Assembly (NCBI GenBank): GCA_038277395.1
Contig: CM076190.1
Span: 238,631,177 to 238,695,176 of the forward strand
Reading direction: 5' to 3'
Source: Dryocosmus kuriphilus
Lineage: Eukaryota > Arthropoda > Insecta > Hymenoptera > Cynipidae
Length of the DNA stretch: 64,000 bases
Shown here: piece after piece, positions 34,510-45,384 of the stretch
Numbering within the stretch: the first letter of the stretch is position 1
Layout: every line of letters begins with the position of its first letter
Position numbers and translations under genes: made by a program
The notes under the pieces: model-generated
What the model was told of the DNA's origin: nothing
Databases searched by the model: none
The model's input: the letters and a program-made list of their open reading frames with translations, nothing else

Positions 34510-37450
34510 GTTGTTTAATGTTTAATGTTTATTTAATCTCTCCCTCTTACGGGTTTGAGGGCCTCTGGTCCCTGTACATATGATTACAGTTCATCCTTAC
34601 TCTTACTTAACCTCTACTTATAATCTAATGTAACGCCTTTCTCAACAATAATTTTCAATACTATTATTAGTGATACTAGTGAGCGTTCTTCCGGGGCTTC
34701 CGTTTCATCTTGCCATAAAAATATATTTTCTGAGATTACTTTTTACTTTCCCTTTTCAGGATTACTCGTTTGGCTCTACCCTGTTCCCTTGCTTTCTATT
34801 CATTCTTCCAATTTCTTCATCCATGCTGCTCCCTGCCCACTACCGTCCAAAATCCATCTTGCAGACTCATCCACACTCAACTGACCATGTTCCTCACCTG
34901 TACACCTCTCTAATACATGTATTCATAACGCCATTTCGAATTCACATACTCTACGCAGATTCTCCTCTTCATTCATCCAATACCTACAAGCTCTGACCGT
35001 TCTTCCATTCTGAACCGTATCAGTCTACTCCATTTTTCTTCGTTTTTTATTTTTTTTAGATATTCTGGCTCCCTCAACACTTCGACCATCATATACCATC
35101 TATTATATTTTTATTCCACAATCTTTTTCAATCTCTCTTCTCCCTGTTTTACTAACAACTCTAACTCTATGACCTGCCATTCTGCAACCTCTTCTCCTAT
35201 ATCACATGCCTTCTTCACTTTATTCCTTTCTTCCTCCCATTTCGACATTCCCACATTGGCTTTCGCCTCGTTGTTACGAATTTCGCCTAAGTATACTTGT
35301 GATATTTTGCTCCCCTCTCCCCTTTTCAACTTCTCTTCAAACTTCCAGGCTCTTTTAATTTGTCTAGTTACCATTTTTTCCCTTCCTACTTCTTCCCTTA
35401 ACATGTATCCTGGGCAACTCCAACTAACCCCCATTATCCATCTTATAAATCTGTCATGCAATCTTTCCACTTTCCTATGTTCCTTCCATCCCCAAACTTC
35501 TACTCCGTAAAACAACCCTGCCCAAATCTACGCATCGAAAAGCCAGACCCTCAGCCTCCAATCATCACTAAACCCTCTCTTTCCTACACTCCATATTTGT
35601 CCCATTACTTTACTCGCCCCTTCTATTCGTTTCCTTACCTGAACTCGTTTCACCCTCCTGCTGCAAACCATAAACCTAGGTAACAAGACTCTTCCACAGT
35701 TTCTTCTACTTGTCCGTTCATCTTCAACGCTTAATTTATTTTGGTCTTTCTACTTTTGAGGCACATCACTTTTGTCTCTTCTACGTTCACTGTCAAATTT
35801 TTGCTCTCACATACTCTTCAAAAATTCTCGTTATTAGGCTCATCCCCTTTTCATCATCTGCTAATAAAACCACGTAGTCCGCATATGCTAGGGAGTATAA
35901 TTTGCTATTATCCAAAACCATCCCCCCTTTCCATTTATCCTTTAGCTTCCCTTCTAAGTCTGCCAGCAGCATATTAAAAAGTAGCGAACTGAATGGACAC
36001 CCTTGCCTCAGACCTCTTCTTGTCCAGAATACCTGCCCTTTTTTCTTTCCTATTTCCACCTTAATACTGGTTTCTGTAAAAATTTCTTTAATCCTCTCCA
36101 CCAACCTTTCCTCTATACACCTCTCTTGCATTTCCTGCCATAACACCTTTCTATTCACTGAATCAAATGCTGCTTTAAAGTCCACGAACAAAGCGACTAT
36201 TTTCCCTCTCTATCTCCCTAAATTTCTGTTAACCAAGTAGTTGAGTATGTATATGTTATCTATGGTCCCCATTCCTTTTCTAAATCCCGTCTGATTATGT
36301 GGGATACATTCTTTTTGTTCAATCTGATATTCTAACAGTTTTCTCAAAATTTCTGCACATATTTTATAACCCACTGGCATGAGAGTGGTCCCTCTACACT
36401 CCTCTACCTTTTTTCCATCCCGTTTCTTAACAAGTGGTACCCCAAACCCTATCATCCACACTTCTGGCCATTCTTCTCCTTTCCAGAATTTGTTGCTGAC
36501 GTTCCACATCCGTTCCCTTCCCCGTTCTCCACCATACTCCAAAGCTCATCCACGTCTGCCCCTTCTTTCGTTCCCTTCCTCCATTTCTCCTTGGACGATC
36601 CTCTTCTTTTGCCCTTATCTTTTTTTTTCCGCCCTTATAGTCTCTTGAAACAATCCGTTCACTCATCCATTCCTCTTTCTTCATTCACGCTCTTCCTTTC
36701 TCCTCTTTTCCTGTTTATTACCTCCAACAACCTACCTCCTTCGATCGATTTTTCTACCTCTACCTTGTATTCCTCCTTTCCATTTTGTCGTTTCCTTTCC
36801 AGCAACCTCTCATGTTCTCTTTTCTGCCTGGTGTATTCCCCCTTTTTTCCACCTTCTTACCCACTCTTTCATTCTTTATTTACTCTCCCATAATTCATTA
36901 TCCAACCAGCCTCTCTTTTCCCTTTCTTTTTCTCCTTTTTCGACAACCGCATCGATTAGCTTCTCAATAGATCCCCTTAGATTTTCGATTATCCAATCTA
37001 CTCCCTCCTCTTTTTCATACCTAATCTTCTCCATTTCTATATTTTGTTTAAACTCTTTTAATTTGTCTACCCCCCATACTTCTATTTCCTTGTAATTCCC
37101 CTCCCCCTCTCTTTTTTCCATCTGTCACGCCAATTATCGGGAAGTGCCCGGACCCTATTTCACTTCCCACCTTCATACTCCCTATGCTATGTCGCATTCT
37201 TCCTTCAGCCAAGATGTAATCTATTACTGTTGCTCCCTTGCCTTTAAAAGTGATCTCTCCTTCCTCATTTCTTTTCCTACTGCCATTAAATATAAACCAT
37301 CCTGTTTCTCCTATCATTTCTAGTAACTTTCTCCCCTCTAGATCCGTCTCCCTGTGTTTGGAGGTCCTTACGTAGGCCTACTTTTCCTCATCTCACGTCC
37401 CACTCCCTTGTTCACCAGTCCAGGCATTCAAGTCCCCTCCTATTAGGACC
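34510..37450 (-). mobile_element. LINE with AP endonuclease and RT, U2 (longest copy)
   Basis: Orthologue of 20125-22410, with its 3' half preserved. In order from 37450: endonuclease C-terminal part (TVIDYILAEGRMRHSIGS, SGHFPII), MWNVSNKFWKGEEWPEVW, NQTGFRKGMGTIDNIYIL, MFVDFKAAFDSVNRKVLW, RRGLRQGCPFSSLLFNMLLA, AYADYVVLLADDEKGM (YADD to YADY), then the C-terminal FYGVEVWGWKEHRKVER and GYMLREEVGREKMVTRQIK. The 3' end lies near 34510 before 'ggcctctggtccctgtacat'. At least five frameshifts. 5' truncated within the endonuclease. Confidence 0.85.
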
Positions 37451-37528
37451 AAATCTTCCCTCTTTTCCTCCATACATCTTTAAATTAATTTCTTGCAGAT
37501 TTAATTAATCTTTACTTTTTTTCTACAG

Positions 37529-37545
37529 AAGATTGTTGCTCCTAA
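37529..37545 (+). other. Candidate terminal exon start, U3
   Basis: Acceptor ttctacag then, in phase 1, EDCCS and TAA at 37543; identical peptide to U1. First such site downstream of the U2 secreted exon. Confidence 0.2.
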
Positions 37546-37645
37546 AGTGATTTATTCGCACTTTTTATTAACTAATAATCGCTGGATTAAACACTAAAGA
37601 GGTTATATTATATGGAGAATCATATCCAACATATTAACGTGTCGA

Positions 37646-38977
37646 AGTCTGTCCGAAAAGTATCCGGAACACCTTTGAATCTCCGCTCCAAAACGCTCAA
37701 GCGCCCTCTACCGGGTACTACTGTAAGCTGCAACTCTTCAGGTACTCCCTCGATTCCGTAGTTTTTGTCGAGACGCCTTAAGTCGTACACATCGTGAATT
37801 TGTGTACGGAGTCCTTTTGGCGTTCCGCTGATCTGTTTGTTGTTCAAAATGACCAAAAGGGTTGAATAGCGAATTTGCAACAAGTTTTGCTTTAAACTTG
37901 AAAAGAATTGTGTAAAAACGGTTGAAATGATCCAAAAAGCCATTGGATATGACTCTATGGGTAAGAGCCAGATAAATGAGTGCTGCAAGTGGTTTAAAAA
38001 TGACCACCAATCTCTTGACAGTGATTCACGCTGCGGCCGTCCTTTAAGCTAAACAACACCGGAAAATATCGAGCGTGTGCGACTTAGGATTCAAGAAGAT
38101 CTCCGGTTGACTGTGCGCGAACTAGAATATTATCCTAGAATTCCAAAGACTAATGTTTGCGAAATTTTAACCAAGAAACTGGGAATGACTCGAATGTGTG
38201 CAAAATTCATTCTAAAATTTGTCACAGAGAAGCCGAAAAAGCTTCGCTTTGAAGTCGCTCAGGTTAACTTGAAAATGGTTTCTGATAAAGAAAAAGATCT
38301 CAAAAAAATTATTACTGGTGATGTCTCGCGAGTTTATGGGTATGATCCCAAAGCAAAACCACAGTCTTCATAGAGGAAGCTTCCATCCGAGCCACGGTCG
38401 AAGAAAGCACGTAAGAGTCGGAGCAATGTCAACTCAATTTTGATTGCTTTTTTCGATTATGAAGGTGTTGTGCACCATGAATACGTTCCTACATGTCAGA
38501 CAATCGATAGGGAATTTTATCGTGAAGTTCTGTAAATATTGCGTGACGCTATTAGAAGAAAACGGCCTCAGCTTTGGTCAAGCGGTGACTGGTTTCTTCG
38601 CCAAGATAATGCGCCAGCGCATTCATTGCACCTTGTGCAGCAATATTTGACAAAGCACAAAGTCGTAGAGCTGCGCCAGCCTCCATAATATCCCGACATA
38701 GCTCCATGTGACTTTCGGCTATTTCCAAAATTGAAAACTCCCCTCAAAGGACACCGGTTTGACGACACGGAGTCGATTCACGCAAATGCGACGAATGCAC
38801 TTAAGGCTATTTCGAAAAATGACTTCCAGGACTGCTTCAGGAAGTGGAAACACCGCTGGGTGCTCGTCGTTCAATCAAATTGGGACTGCCTTGAAGGGCG
38901 TCACTCGCCGGATGGCAAAGTATAATTCCCAGTATTATAGAGGTATGAATATATTTCGGATACTTTTCGGACAGACC
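37646..38977 (+). mobile_element. Mariner family A, copy 5 (decayed)
   Basis: The U3 equivalent of copies 1 and 3. Left end 'gtctgtccgaaaagtatccg', right end 'cggatacttttcggacagacc' followed by TA. The start codon region has an ATGACC at 37849 followed by a stop within six codons (MTKRVE then TAG). Later frames read RLRIQEDLRLTVRELEYYPR, TGDVS, and NPLKGHRFDDTES-like C-terminal sequence. The second catalytic motif reads RQDNAPAH, with the Asp kept. Inactive. Confidence 0.86.
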
Positions 38978-39434
38978 TAGTATTATACATTGGATTACAC
39001 AATTTTATACGTATTTCATATCTAAAACGTAATATATGTATAAAACCTTGAGTGACGCGTACAAGTAACCTCTAATTTTAATATTTAGGCTGACTTGACA
39101 GTTCTGAACTCTCCGCGAAATTTTTCGAGGAATGTGAAAACTTGACAAGGTAAAATTCGTGTCGCCGCTAGAGTGCGCTGGAACTTCCATAGGGTGATCT
39201 TGATTATCAGGTCTGTACATGAGGAAGGACCTCAAGAAATCGTCGCAGTGAATATTTTATCGTTTGAAGAGACAGATCCCATTTTTTTCGAAACCCTTTA
39301 CAATGTTTGCCATATTCAAAGCTTCGATCTCTGGTACTTATGTATGAACAAATTTTACACGGGAGAAAGGTAAGGTAGGGTAAATACAAGCCTACACAGT
39401 CAGGAAGGATTCTATTTTTTTTCTCACAACATCA
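38978..39434. other. Conserved flank, U3
   Basis: Same block as 5734-6229. Here the + strand frame at 39173-39373 is fully open, ending MNKFYTGER at the GAGAAAG/GTAAGG site. The product is not recognised. Confidence 0.3.
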
Positions 39435-39582
39435 CTGGTCACAAAAAGGATATGATTTTTAGACTCACTGATAGACAGATTAACTCATCGTCTGCTCACT
39501 TTAGACGTTATAACATTAAATTTAGTAAACGTATTTTATCACCTAATGGATATCCCATGTCTCTTACTGATAGTTCAGTTTA
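39435..39582 (+). mobile_element. Penelope-like reverse-transcriptase tail, U3
   Basis: GHKKDMIFRLTDRQINSSSA, then YNIKFSKRILSPNGYP and a stop. It is the most diverged at key positions (KKG to KKD, IK to SK) and is clearly decaying. Confidence 0.42.
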
Positions 39583-40127
39583 AAAACGAAAATTAACAAA
39601 CACAATAGCTTTAGGGGCGTTCAAAGAAACTCTAAGGGGTTGGAAAATTTGAAGTGATTTCTAGGGATTTTTAGATATTTCAAACATTTTAATGGATTAA
39701 AAATATTTCAAAGGTACTAAGGGATATCGAGAGATTTCCACAGGTTCGAGCAGATTAAAGAAACATTTTTTTCGTTGAGGATATTATGTAATACAAATAT
39801 TTCAACATTTCTTCATTGTCAGCGTTTCTGTGTTTAACACAAATTTGATTAAAAATTGAATAAAAACATTGAGCTCCAATTTGGAATCATTCGTTTCTCC
39901 TTAGACCCAATTACATACATATAAAAAAGTATGATATAAATGTTCTATTTCCATCTTTTTATTAAAAAAGTATGTTCCCGTAGCAAAAAATAGCCTTTTA
40001 TATCAGTGAAAAGATAACTTTTTCATTAAAAAGTAGTGTAAAAGCTAATCTTTGATTTTTTAGAGGTCTAGCTTTTTCTTCAGAAAGACACCTTTTTTGT
40101 TCCATGAAGCACTTCGAGGCATGGTTG
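39583..40127. other. A+T-rich spacer, U3
   Basis: Equivalent of 6400-6924 and 24527-25071. No gene is seen. Confidence 0.5.
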
Positions 40128-40705
40128 TTAATTTCCTAACCTATTAATTATAAATTTCTTTGAGATAGGGTTGTTATTGCCTACAGGTACTTCCCTCATT
40201 TCCTGCTTGGTCAATGGTGTAATCTCGCGGCTTATCATATTTATTTTGGCCCTGCACATACTGCGAGTTTTTGATACATAAACATATAATCCAGCAAGGA
40301 TATCGTAACTTTCGAATATTGCAAAGATGTCACCCTCGGATGTTGATAGTGCAATTTGCTCTTGGGTTGGCATGGGTCCGAACGCTTTATATCCTATTAA
40401 AAATTTAAGTGCGTTATCGGCCGGAAATGTGTATCTTTGAATGTGGAATACTAGATGCGGATTCGATTTTGGAATAAACCGAACCCGTTCATGTCCGGTA
40501 GAGGAAGAAGGTAAGGCAGGCGGAGACCTGGTCCTGGCACGAATAGGAGACCTGGACCTGGAACGAGTAGGCGACCTGGCAGGGCTCGGAAATCTAACAG
40601 GACTCGAAGCGCTGACAGGAGAATAAGGTGCGCCAGGAGACCAAAATCGTCCTGTCCAAGGAATAGATTCGCCATTAGGGTAACAATCAAACTGGGAGCT
40701 TAACT
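40128..40705 (-). CDS. ADP-ribosyltransferase-like last exon, U3 (intact)
   Basis: Paralogue of 25072-25649 with exactly the same length (578 bp; 191 codons), the same acceptor and the same stop. The linker is slightly more regular (RSRSRSPIRARTRSPP). The presumed catalytic positions Arg90, Ser120-Thr-Ser and Gln167-Glu168/Glu171 are all kept, while surface positions vary (NALKFLIGYKAFGPM for NGLKYLLGYRKFGPI). Keeping length and motif residues while other codons change suggests constraint after duplication; a proper rate test is needed. The upstream intron holds the Harbinger derivative at 40794. No secretion signal exon was found. Confidence 0.5.
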
Positions 40706-40793
40706 CTGCAACAAGAAACAGAAAGTTAAAAAATTTTTTTTCTAAGATTGCATTGCCTCGGGCAGAAGCAATTATAACATTTACCAAAACTTT

Positions 40794-41401
40794 TGGCCGA
40801 TTCCACCAACTTCGATTAAATCCATGATTAGCTAATCATGATTATTTTTTAACCTGCGTCTTAATCATGACTAACATGTGACGCGTTCCACCATGAATTC
40901 TTAACCTATGGCAGGCTAACCGTATGCACTGTTCGCAATACATCTAGTCTCTGCGTGTTTCTGTTTTAACGGTGATGCTGATTGTCTGATGTCAAACTTC
41001 GCTTTCGGTATCTACTTCCTAGATAAATTTCGATAAATGAAATCGTAGTGAAATCGAAATCATCCAATGATTGAAAATAATTTATTCGTTTTTTAAATAT
41101 TCTTGGCCGTATCTCAATTCCAAAATCATCTTCATCAACACGTAGAAATAAAATATCATTCTAAATTTCAATCATATTTCACTCTATACTATCGAACTAG
41201 ACTTGAATTTCAACTTTGAGATTATGATGACCCCCGCTATTAGCTCGCTGTTTAAGTCGCTAAAAAGTTAAAAACGGCCTTTTACGTTAAACAGAGATGA
41301 GGCTTCTTTAATCATAGCTTAATAGATGGTGGAACGCAATATGCTGATTGTATTAAGTTAATTAATGATCAAAATTTAATCACAGTTGGCGAAGTCGATC
41401 C
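40794..41401 (-). mobile_element. PIF/Harbinger-derived element, U3
   Basis: 608 bp, the same length as the U1 copy, with flanking TTT (40791-93) and TTA (41402-04). The inner transposase-like frame is broken here (a stop replaces the start region; RPRIFKKRINYF-like sequence is diverged). Orthologous to 7595-8202. Confidence 0.7.
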
Positions 41402-41432
41402 TTAGAGCATTTATTGCTTTAAAATGTATATA

Positions 41433-41689
41433 TGTAGAATTTTAGTCGCAGTCCGATAAGTTTCGATATGCCTTATGACCCCATTGCACCTATGTTCATA
41501 CAGACACTAATTTGATGTGTCTACTATGTACATGCGATCACATACTGCGCTTGTGTAACCCGGTCCTGCCTGCGCATGCACATCCTTACAAGAATAACGT
41601 TTACTGGAAGGGGCACTCATTAAGTCTCCAATTCTTGGAATTTTACGCCCCTACATCTCTGAAGTATGAAACTTATCGGACTTCCACTG
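41433..41689. mobile_element. Tc1/pogo-type MITE, U3
   Basis: Orthologue of 8234-8498. The right end TTCCACTG is followed by TA; the left end has lost its first bases (tgtagaattttagtcgcag). Confidence 0.55.
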
Positions 41690-41759
41690 TATGCAGTAAA
41701 CCCCAGTGTATCAAGCTGTTTAACATCAGTCTGATAACTAACCTCAGATTAAAGTAAAC

Positions 41760-42600
41760 GAATATTTCGAATCGAAAAATCTTATAGCTTCTTCGACTAG
41801 TGTGAACAAATAAGTTCTCGATGTTCTTGTTTGAGTAAGAACCTGAAATTATTTGATCTTGAATATCTTCTTTAGAGGTTACATGATTTCTCTTTTAAAG
41901 TATCAATTTCGAGCGAAAAATATTGATTAAGCCTAGAATATTTAATTCCATTACCTTAAATTGATGAAACTTGTTTTCTAAAAGAACTAATGATTTTAGT
42001 CGAAAAACAACCCCCTATGGCGAGAATTGTCTAATATGACCTCAAATTATTCAAACTTGTAAGCTTTCTAAAACAGCTAATCATCTCTGTTAAAAACTGT
42101 CTATTTCTGGTGAAAATTCCCTAACATTACCTCAAATTTTTTAAATTCGAACGTTTTTCTAAAATACCTGATGACTCTTTTTACAAGTTCTAAAGAAGTA
42201 TAAGGATTTTTGTTGGAAGATGTTGATATCTGATAATTCAGGGTTGTTGCAAAAGCTACATTGAATGTAACAAAAATGTAACAAGCGGAGTATCGATATA
42301 CCTTATGTAAAACATTAGATCGTTATGTTAGGTGGTTCTCACCGAAGTTTACAACTTCTATGAGAAAACATATAAAATATTGAATAAAGCGCAATTTAAT
42401 CTAAAGATGGTACAAGTTGTATGTTTTTTAAAATCATTGCTGTACACTGAAGATTCCCTAAAATAATTTCAAATTCTTGAAACTTGTGTTTTCAGGAAGA
42501 ACTCAAAATTGTGAAACTTGCAGTTTACTAAAAAATCTAATTTTTAATTAAATGTTATCCATTTTCTGCGACTAGTCCTTACTATAAACTAAACAACTTC
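41760..42600. repeat. Degenerate tandem repeat, about 110-bp period, U3
   Basis: Equivalent of 8550-9715, with the same repeated phrases. It is shorter than U1 and lacks most of the C/A-rich and CCGG segments. No gene is seen. Confidence 0.6.
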
Positions 42601-42609
42601 AATATCTGC

Positions 42610-43105
42610 GATGTAACCGGAATCTAATCGGCCCGTAGTGGGGAGTGGTAACAAAATAAATTTTAAAAATTTTCTAACCGATCGTAATCGAGTTCAACCC
42701 GGAATTTTCGAACAGAAATTAAATAGTGTCAAAGACTGAAGTTAGTTCCTGACTCGTATCTAACCAGTTCCTAAAAGGAACTCGATACTGGTGTACTTTA
42801 ATCGGTCTTAACCGGAATCTGTTCGGCAATCGAAAAGAGAAATGAAATATTGTCAAAGACCGAGTTTGGCTTCTAGCTGGTCTCTAGCCGGCTCCTAAAC
42901 GGCACTTGACACTGACGCGTGATCTAACCGGTCCTAACCGTGTTCTATCCGGCGATCGAAAAGAGAAACTAAATATTATCAAAGAACAAGGTTAGCTTCT
43001 AAATGGTGTCTAGCTGGTACCTAAAAGGCACTTGACACTGGAGCGTGTTCTAACTGGTTCTAACCGGGCTCTACTCGGAATTTGTGAACAGAAATTATGA
43101 TTCTA
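42610..43105. repeat. 125-bp tandem satellite array, U3
   Basis: Same array as 10370-10815, with unit starts at 42730, 42854 and 42980 (124 and 126 bp apart). Unit-by-unit similarity is to the same-position unit in U1, not to neighbours, so the array was copied with the locus and has not been homogenised since. Confidence 0.78.
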
Positions 43106-43309
43106 GTTTTCTACATTAGTTCAGGACAATTCCGCCAGGATGGGAAGCAGATATAAGTATCTTGCAGATCCAGATACAAATCGGATAGGAATCAGGTGAA
43201 AATATTACATGTTACCAGATAGAAACCAGTTAGTTGTCGCATAGAATTCTTGGAAAAAAATCTAAGAAAGCATTAGTTGTTGTCTTGAGCGAGTGGTGAA
43301 AATTTAGGG

Positions 43310-44780
43310 ATTACCAATAAGTTATTTCAATCACAGGGTTCGAAGAGTTATTCAGAAGTTTCAAAAAAGATTTTTAAGATGATGCAAGGAAGAAGAATTT
43401 TTGATTTCAGATGGTAATTTGTTCTATAAACGGGCATCTCTAGCAATGAACGACTTTTGAGGTTTCGACTTGAAATATCGATCTCCTTTTACGTAACTTA
43501 GACTGAGACTGCGGGTCCCCATGAATAAGTTGAAACAAGTTAAGAAGATATTGGAGGGCTTGATTCCGAAGTAGAATACAGAGCAAGTTACTGATAAATA
43601 ATTGGCTCCTCTTAGCCACATTGAGGTGTTCCGCTTTTTGACGGTAATGTGTTATATTTCCATACTTTGATAAGTTGTATATAAAACGAAAACAGGCATT
43701 CAACACATGCTCTAGCTTTAAGCTTAAGTCATCCGTCAAATCGTTATACACTATGCAGCGATAGTCAAAATGCGGCAGGATCAGGCTCTTGAACAAAAGT
43801 ATTTGAGTACAAGCAGCCAGTGAGTCTTTATTCCTACATAATTGATGTAGTAATCCGTAAGTTTTCCTGGAGATATTTTGCACTTCTTCCTTTCAGGACA
43901 AGGTACGAATAAGGAAATATCCCAGATCTGTCACGACCTCCGAGAGTAAAATGTTAAGACTTTCTATGTGAAGTGGTGTATAAGTTAGCAGAGATTTGAG
44001 CGACGGGGAGTTGGAAAGCCCAGTAAGAGCAGCTTGTGTTTTGCCCTGGTTAAGAGCAAGTCCATTCCTCCAAGCCCAAAAGGGCAATTCTACCATCTAT
44101 CTAATTCATCTATTCCGATAAGTAAAGTTTGAAATCATCAGCACATTTATGATATTTACAATGCTTAAGTTCGCTACCAAGATGGAAGTTATACAGACGA
44201 AAGAGGGGAGGATCCAGAATGGAGCCCTGCGTTAACCCACTTCTTACCCTCTACCAGTTCGAGTGTCTACCTTTACTATTGGTGACTCTATGCGACCGAA
44301 GATTGAGATAAGACTCTAACCATTTGATGAGAGAATCTGAAATATTAAAAGACTTAAGCTTTTGTAACAGCACTTTGTGGTTAACCATATCAAAAGCTTT
44401 TGTAATATCAAGTAGAACGATAATAGAGATCTCCTTCTTATCCACTGCAATCTTAAGCTCAGTAGTTACTTTGAGGGAAGCCGTAAGGGTGCTGTGTTTG
44501 GACCGAAATCCTGATTGCAGCGAGTCAATGTTGTTGGTTGTATTGAGAAATTTTGAAAGCTGATGACGAGCGATTTCTTCCAATAGTTTGGATAAAGAGC
44601 AAAGTATGAAAATCGAACGAAAGTCTTTCGGAGGATTAGAATTTGTATTTTAGGGATTATGAAAACTTTAGAATTTAACATTTTAGGTAATGAGTCAGAA
44701 TAAGGCGCGCATGTTTTCGCTTTTACTTTAACTCCAAGAACTTTCTGGTTCTGCAATTGAAACAAATTTCCTATCAACAG
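43310..44780 (-). mobile_element. CR1/Jockey-like LINE fragment, U3
   Basis: Orthologue of the U1 and U2 fragments. It shows LDITKAFDMVNHKVLLQKLK, LQSGFRSKHSTLTASLKVTT, LALNQGKTQAALTGLSNSPS, FIYNLSKYGNITHYRQKAEH; the catalytic box near 44140 reads KCADDFKLY. Frames are broken by stops. Confidence 0.85.
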
Positions 44781-45293
44781 GATGCATTCCAGAAAATTTC
44801 ATGAAACTCACTTTCATGCTGACACGAACTAATTTTGGATTTGCGCAAATGCTTCTACCATTAGGAATACTTTAGAATTTAACTTTTTACGTCATGATTC
44901 AGAGGAAGGGGCACATATTTCTGCTTCTGCTTTAACTCAATGTAATTTCTGCTTCCGAAATTCTAACAAGTTTTCTATTAATATGGGCACTTTTCAAATG
45001 AAATTTTTATAACATATTCTGGATTATCCCAGGATAAATTCAGATTAAATTCGTACTCACTTGGGCGAGATTTGTTGTTTTTAAAAAAAATAGTTGGAAT
45101 GAAATTCGGTTTAGTTGTTATCTTTTGCACATTATATTATTATATTCACCAGTAAAACTAAGGACAATCGACAATGATAAGACCAGCGTATAAACGATGT
45201 TCATCTTTTCAAAATAGAAGAAAAATGGATAATCCTTTCTTGAAAAATTTTGCTAACAGTGCACATCAAATGAATATTCTGCTTCTTCTTTAG
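44781..45293. other. LINE 5' flank and spacer, U3
   Basis: Equivalent of 13916-14391. No gene is seen. Confidence 0.45.
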
Positions 45294-45384
45294 ATTGCAC
45301 ACATATTATAACTGTTATCTTCTGAATTATATGCGTTTAGCTTGTCCTCCTGCAATACTTGAATTTCCAAACATCAGTTCCAAG
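45294..45384 (+). other. Candidate internal exon, U3
   Basis: 91 bp with the best donor of the three copies (AAG/GTAAGA) but 2 bp shorter near its 5' end, which shifts the frame relative to U1 and U2. Confidence 0.22.

Larger units (their letters stand above)
22431..37490 (+). repeat. Tandem locus unit U2 of three
   Basis: Second direct copy. It lacks the Harbinger derivative, the Tc1-type MITE and most of the satellite of U1 and U3: the sequence jumps from 'agcaattataaca' near 25725 straight into late satellite sequence. It keeps the longest version of the second LINE (34510-37450). Spacing between first-mariner starts is 18169 bp (U1-U2) and 15060 bp (U2-U3). Confidence 0.85.

Noticed and set aside
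43205..43270. A clean empty site for mariner copies 2 and 4 in U3
   Set aside because: Flanking sequences do not join at a single TA; extra sequence is missing, so a deletion is as likely as ancestral absence.
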